Positions 6,997 to 8,726 of a stretch of 8,726 nucleotides of DNA are shown one piece after another. Position numbers and translations under genes: made by a program. This DNA is from Planctomycetaceae bacterium (lineage in GTDB: Bacteria; Planctomycetota; Planctomycetia; Pirellulales; Pirellulaceae), in NCBI GenBank assembly GCA_007124535.1, contig SLEY01000118.1:1-8726 (forward strand). Direction: 5' to 3'. Within the stretch, counting starts at the first letter, position 1, and each line of letters opens with the position of its first letter. Below the pieces are notes generated by a model. That model was not told the DNA's origin and did no database searches. It saw only the letters and a program-made list of their open reading frames with translations.

Positions 6997-7812
6997 TTAC
7001 AGCGGGCGGACCCAGATATTCCGGAAGCGGACCGGGCTGCGATGGGCGCCCAACGAGATCGGCCCCCGTGAACTCAGCCCCTGATAACTGCCCAACCGCA
7101 GGTGCGCCGTGTTTCCATACACTTCCTGGTCCAAGTGGACCAGGATCCCGTTATGGACCATAGTGATTCGGGCGGGCGCCGTGAGGTTGCCCTGATCATC
7201 GAAACGCGGGGCGAGGAACACGATATCGTAGGTCTGCCATTCCCCGGGCGGCAGGCAGGCGTTCACCAGCGGGGGCGTCTGACCGTAGATGGCGGCCGCC
7301 TGGCCGTCGGCGTAGATCTGCTGCTCGTGCGAAGCGTGCGAATCGAAGATCTGGACTTCGATCGCGTCCATGAAGAACACGCCGTTATTGCCGCGGTCCC
7401 AGAGGCTGTCGCTGGGCTCTTCCGGCGCCAGGTACTGCAGGTGCAACTGCAAGTCGCCAAACTCCTCCCGCGTGACCATCGGCCCTTGCGTGGAAACCAA
7501 GTCGCCCTCGTCGATCTTCCATTCGTTCGGTCGCCAGGCGTCCAGATCGCTGCCGTCGAACAACACGATCGCATCCGACGGGACACCGCGGGGCAGACCG
7601 ATCGGGCCCGGCTCCACGATGGGCGGCGCCGGCCGATCGGGATCGTGCACGTGGTATTCCGACCAGGGCTGCCGGGGCGTATTGCGATATCCGACGATAC
7701 CCGAGCCGTCGGCCGCCTCGACCAATTCGGGCGGCTGGGCCGGAGCGGTGATTGGCGCACCCAGAAGGAAGATCCCTATCAAAAAAAGGACCCGGTTACG
7801 GTAGCTGCTCAT
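6997..7812 (-). CDS. Secreted DUF1080 / 3-keto-disaccharide hydrolase domain protein
   Basis: This 271-residue exported protein has a signal peptide (1-25: SYRNR, a hydrophobic core, then TAPA before Q26). An N-terminal segment containing GYRNTP and YHVHDPDRPAPP precedes the domain, as is common in planctomycete members. The DUF1080 jelly-roll domain runs from about 80 to 271: VLFDGSDLDAWR (83-94), WKIDEGDLV (98-106), FGDLQLHLQYLAPE (118-131), GNNGVFFMDAIEVQIFDS (141-158), GEWQTYDIVFLAPRFD (190-205) and the C-terminal RSPVRFRNIWVRPL. Domain members are lectin-like glucanase folds, and some hydrolyse 3-keto sugars made by dehydrogenases; activity of this copy is unproven. The ATG at 7812 has a strong GAGGAG six bases upstream. 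It is the middle gene of the three-gene - strand cluster, 38 bp after the lipoprotein and 18 bp before the M20 gene. The likely location is periplasmic. Confidence 0.93.
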   Translation of the reverse strand: MSSYRNRVLFLIGIFLLGAPITAPAQPPELVEAADGSGIVGYRNTPRQPWSEYHVHDPDRPAPPIVEPGPIGLPRGVPSDAIVLFDGSDLDAWRPNEWKIDEGDLVSTQGPMVTREEFGDLQLHLQYLAPEEPSDSLWDRGNNGVFFMDAIEVQIFDSHASHEQQIYADGQAAAIYGQTPPLVNACLPPGEWQTYDIVFLAPRFDDQGNLTAPARITMVHNGILVHLDQEVYGNTAHLRLGSYQGLSSRGPISLGAHRSPVRFRNIWVRPL

Positions 7813-7850
7813 CGTGGTCTCCTCATAGTAATACGGGGATCGAATCGCCC

Positions 7851-8390
7851 TTATAATGACCGTTCCACCATCAATTCTTTCGTTTCGGGATCGTAGACGT
7901 ATCGCCGATCCGGCGGGAGATCGGGCAACGAGATCCGATTCGCCTCGATCACCTGAGACATGAACTCCTCGTGCGAGCGGGGGGCGTGGCCGTGGGTGGC
8001 TTCATACATTTGCAAAGCGCTGGGGATCTGTGCCTCGAAAACCATGCGTTCGCGAACGGTAAAGTAGGTACGAGCCGGAGTGACCACCACGCCCTGATGC
8101 GGGTCCAAGCTTCGCCCTTTCGCGCCGACCCCCGCTTCGGCGCGCACGCGTTCGCTTTCGGGTTCCTCATCCGGTTGTGGCGTTTCTTCCTCGGCGGCTT
8201 CCGTTTCCGGGTCGGGCACCGGCTCGGCCACGGGTTCTCCCGGGGTTTCCGGTTCGGGTTCCGGGTCCGGTTCGGCGGTTGGTGACTGGACGGGCGGGGC
8301 CTCCGCGGTGGCGGGCTCGTCCGCCGGCTGGCCGCCGCACCCGATCAAGGCCACCACGACGATCAGGCTGATTATGTTCCGCACTTGCAT
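7851..8390 (-). CDS. Lipoprotein with acidic Pro/Glu linker and unknown C-terminal domain (179 aa)
   Basis: The ATG at 8390 follows a strong AAGGAGG with a 6-nt spacer. Residues 1-17 form a short lipoprotein signal with lipobox L15-I16-G17-C18, so Cys18 should be lipidated. Residues 20-80 are a low-complexity, strongly acidic linker of Pro, Glu, Asp and Ala with PEPEPETP-like repeats, probably an extended spacer from the membrane. From about 95 to the end there is an ordered domain: GVVVTPARTYFTVRERMVF (100-118), IPSALQMYEATHGHAPRSHEE (122-142) and LPPDRRYVYDPETKELMVE (158-176). The middle stretch, a helix with a Tyr followed by HGHAP and an acidic pair, recalls the region after the helix in pseudopilins, but there is no N-terminal pilin helix. 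I cannot assign a function. It is the first gene of the probable operon with the DUF1080 and M20 genes. The open frame extends to 8624, but the ribosome site and lipobox fix the start at 8390. Confidence 0.87.
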   Translation of the reverse strand: MQVRNIISLIVVVALIGCGGQPADEPATAEAPPVQSPTAEPDPEPEPETPGEPVAEPVPDPETEAAEEETPQPDEEPESERVRAEAGVGAKGRSLDPHQGVVVTPARTYFTVRERMVFEAQIPSALQMYEATHGHAPRSHEEFMSQVIEANRISLPDLPPDRRYVYDPETKELMVERSL

Positions 8391-8403
8391 CACACGCCTC
8401 CTT
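8391..8403 (-). promoter_or_regulatory. Strong Shine-Dalgarno fixing the lipoprotein start
   Basis: AAGGAGG (8403-8397 on the - strand) lies six bases from the ATG at 8390. It decides against longer in-frame starts reaching 8624, which would put the lipobox in mid-protein. Confidence 0.75.
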
Positions 8404-8441
8404 CGACTTGCAGGATGTTTCGGGACCGTACGTTTCAACTT

Positions 8442-8470
8442 ATTGTAACGCGCGAGCGTCGGGGTGCCAT
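8442..8470 (-). promoter_or_regulatory. Candidate sigma-70-type promoter for the lipoprotein/DUF1080/M20 cluster
   Basis: Read on the - strand, ATGGCA (8470-8465; 4 of 6 to TTGACA) and TACAAT (8447-8442; 5 of 6 to TATAAT) are separated by exactly 17 bp. Transcription would begin near 8435, leaving a leader of about 45 nt before the lipoprotein ATG. Promoter consensus in planctomycetes is not well fixed, so this is a prediction from the general sigma-70 pattern. Confidence 0.4.
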
Positions 8471-8501
8471 CCTGCCCGCAAGAAAGCGGATCGCCGCACC
8501 C

Positions 8502-8562
8502 GGTTGGCGCGGTTGGCAACCTGGCGAATTCGCCGGCCCTGCCACGCCGGGCGTGGCGCAGG
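8502..8562. repeat. Cluster of palindromes and a short direct repeat in the divergent region
   Basis: Three elements are packed together. GGTTGGC is repeated directly at 8502-8508 and 8511-8517. GGCGAATTCGCC (8523-8534) is a perfect 12-bp palindrome. GCCACGCC (8541-8548) and GGCGTGGC (8550-8557) form a perfect 8-bp inverted repeat, and flanking CCTG (8538-8541) and CAGG (8559-8562) allow further pairing. They lie upstream of the candidate promoter of the - strand cluster and upstream of the + strand gene at the right edge. They could be a protein-binding site, an RNA hairpin in the + strand leader, or a dispersed repeat. Confidence 0.45.
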
Positions 8563-8684
8563 AAGGGGAGCCGACACGGGGCGGCGACAAGCATTTGAGG
8601 TCGCGGGGGGCGGTCGCTTTTCATTGGAGTCGGGTGGGGATCTCGCCGATATGGCTCTATAGCTGCCAGAACGAAAGGAATCCC

Positions 8685-8726
8685 ATGGCCGATTTGCTCC
8701 GTATCCAGGACCTCTCTGCCCGCGAG
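8685..8726 (+). CDS. Probable ABC-transporter ATP-binding protein (3' partial, first 14 codons)
   Basis: The ATG at 8685 follows AAAGGA (8674-8679) with a 5-nt spacer, and the frame is open to the window end. The 14 residues MADLLRIQDLSARE match the usual opening of ABC ATPases, where a first beta strand of the form LLxIxxLxxx precedes the Walker A region. SufC-like and transporter ATPases both start this way. With the Walker A, signature and Walker B motifs outside the window, this is a pattern-based guess. It is divergent from the lipoprotein operon, with 294 bp between the two start codons. Confidence 0.45.
   Translation, partial: MADLLRIQDLSARE

Noticed and set aside
7102..7896. A 264-codon + strand frame opposite the DUF1080 gene
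   Set aside because: It is a shadow of a clear secreted DUF1080 gene with strong motifs and a good ribosome site on the other strand.
8391..8624. Longer N-terminus of the lipoprotein
   Set aside because: It would bury the signal peptide and lipobox. A strong AAGGAGG precedes the ATG at 8390, and the added residues are basic with no domain.

Overview
The window looks like chromosomal DNA of a planctomycete, most likely of the Pirellulales. The support is indirect: GC-rich DNA, a secreted DUF1080 (3-keto-disaccharide hydrolase family) protein of the planctomycete type, a small tyrosine-rich exported protein of a kind I associate with Pirellulaceae, and small intergenic spaces with mixed gene orientation. 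I see no rRNA, tRNA, CRISPR array, insertion sequence or phage gene.

Layout from left to right. (1) The 3' part of a sugar isomerase of the L-fucose isomerase C-terminal-domain type (+ strand) runs in from the left edge. (2) A 104-residue hypothetical protein rich in Cys and His lies on the - strand, and its 3' end overlaps the isomerase tail to tail by 20 bp. (3) About 240 bp of non-coding DNA holds two GC-rich hairpins. (4) A full-length DEAH-box RNA helicase, HrpA (1321 residues, - strand), takes up almost half the window. (5) After an 87-bp divergent gap comes a 108-residue secreted Tyr-rich protein (+ strand). Its stop codon interlocks with that of the next gene. (6) A three-gene - strand cluster follows, read in the order acidic Pro/Glu-rich lipoprotein, secreted DUF1080 protein, M20 metallopeptidase (ArgE/DapE type). 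Its gaps are 38 and 18 bp, so it is probably one transcript. (7) A roughly 300-bp divergent region carries a plausible sigma-70-type promoter for that cluster and several palindromes. (8) The first 14 codons of a + strand gene, probably an ABC-transporter ATPase, run off the right edge.

The products fit general heterotrophic and housekeeping work: sugar isomerisation, RNA helicase activity, an envelope-associated lipoprotein, an exported carbohydrate-active protein and a cytoplasmic deacylase or peptidase. I did not find a convincing new multi-gene system. The parts least explained by known families are the small Cys/His protein, the Tyr-rich exported protein and the C-terminal domain of the lipoprotein.
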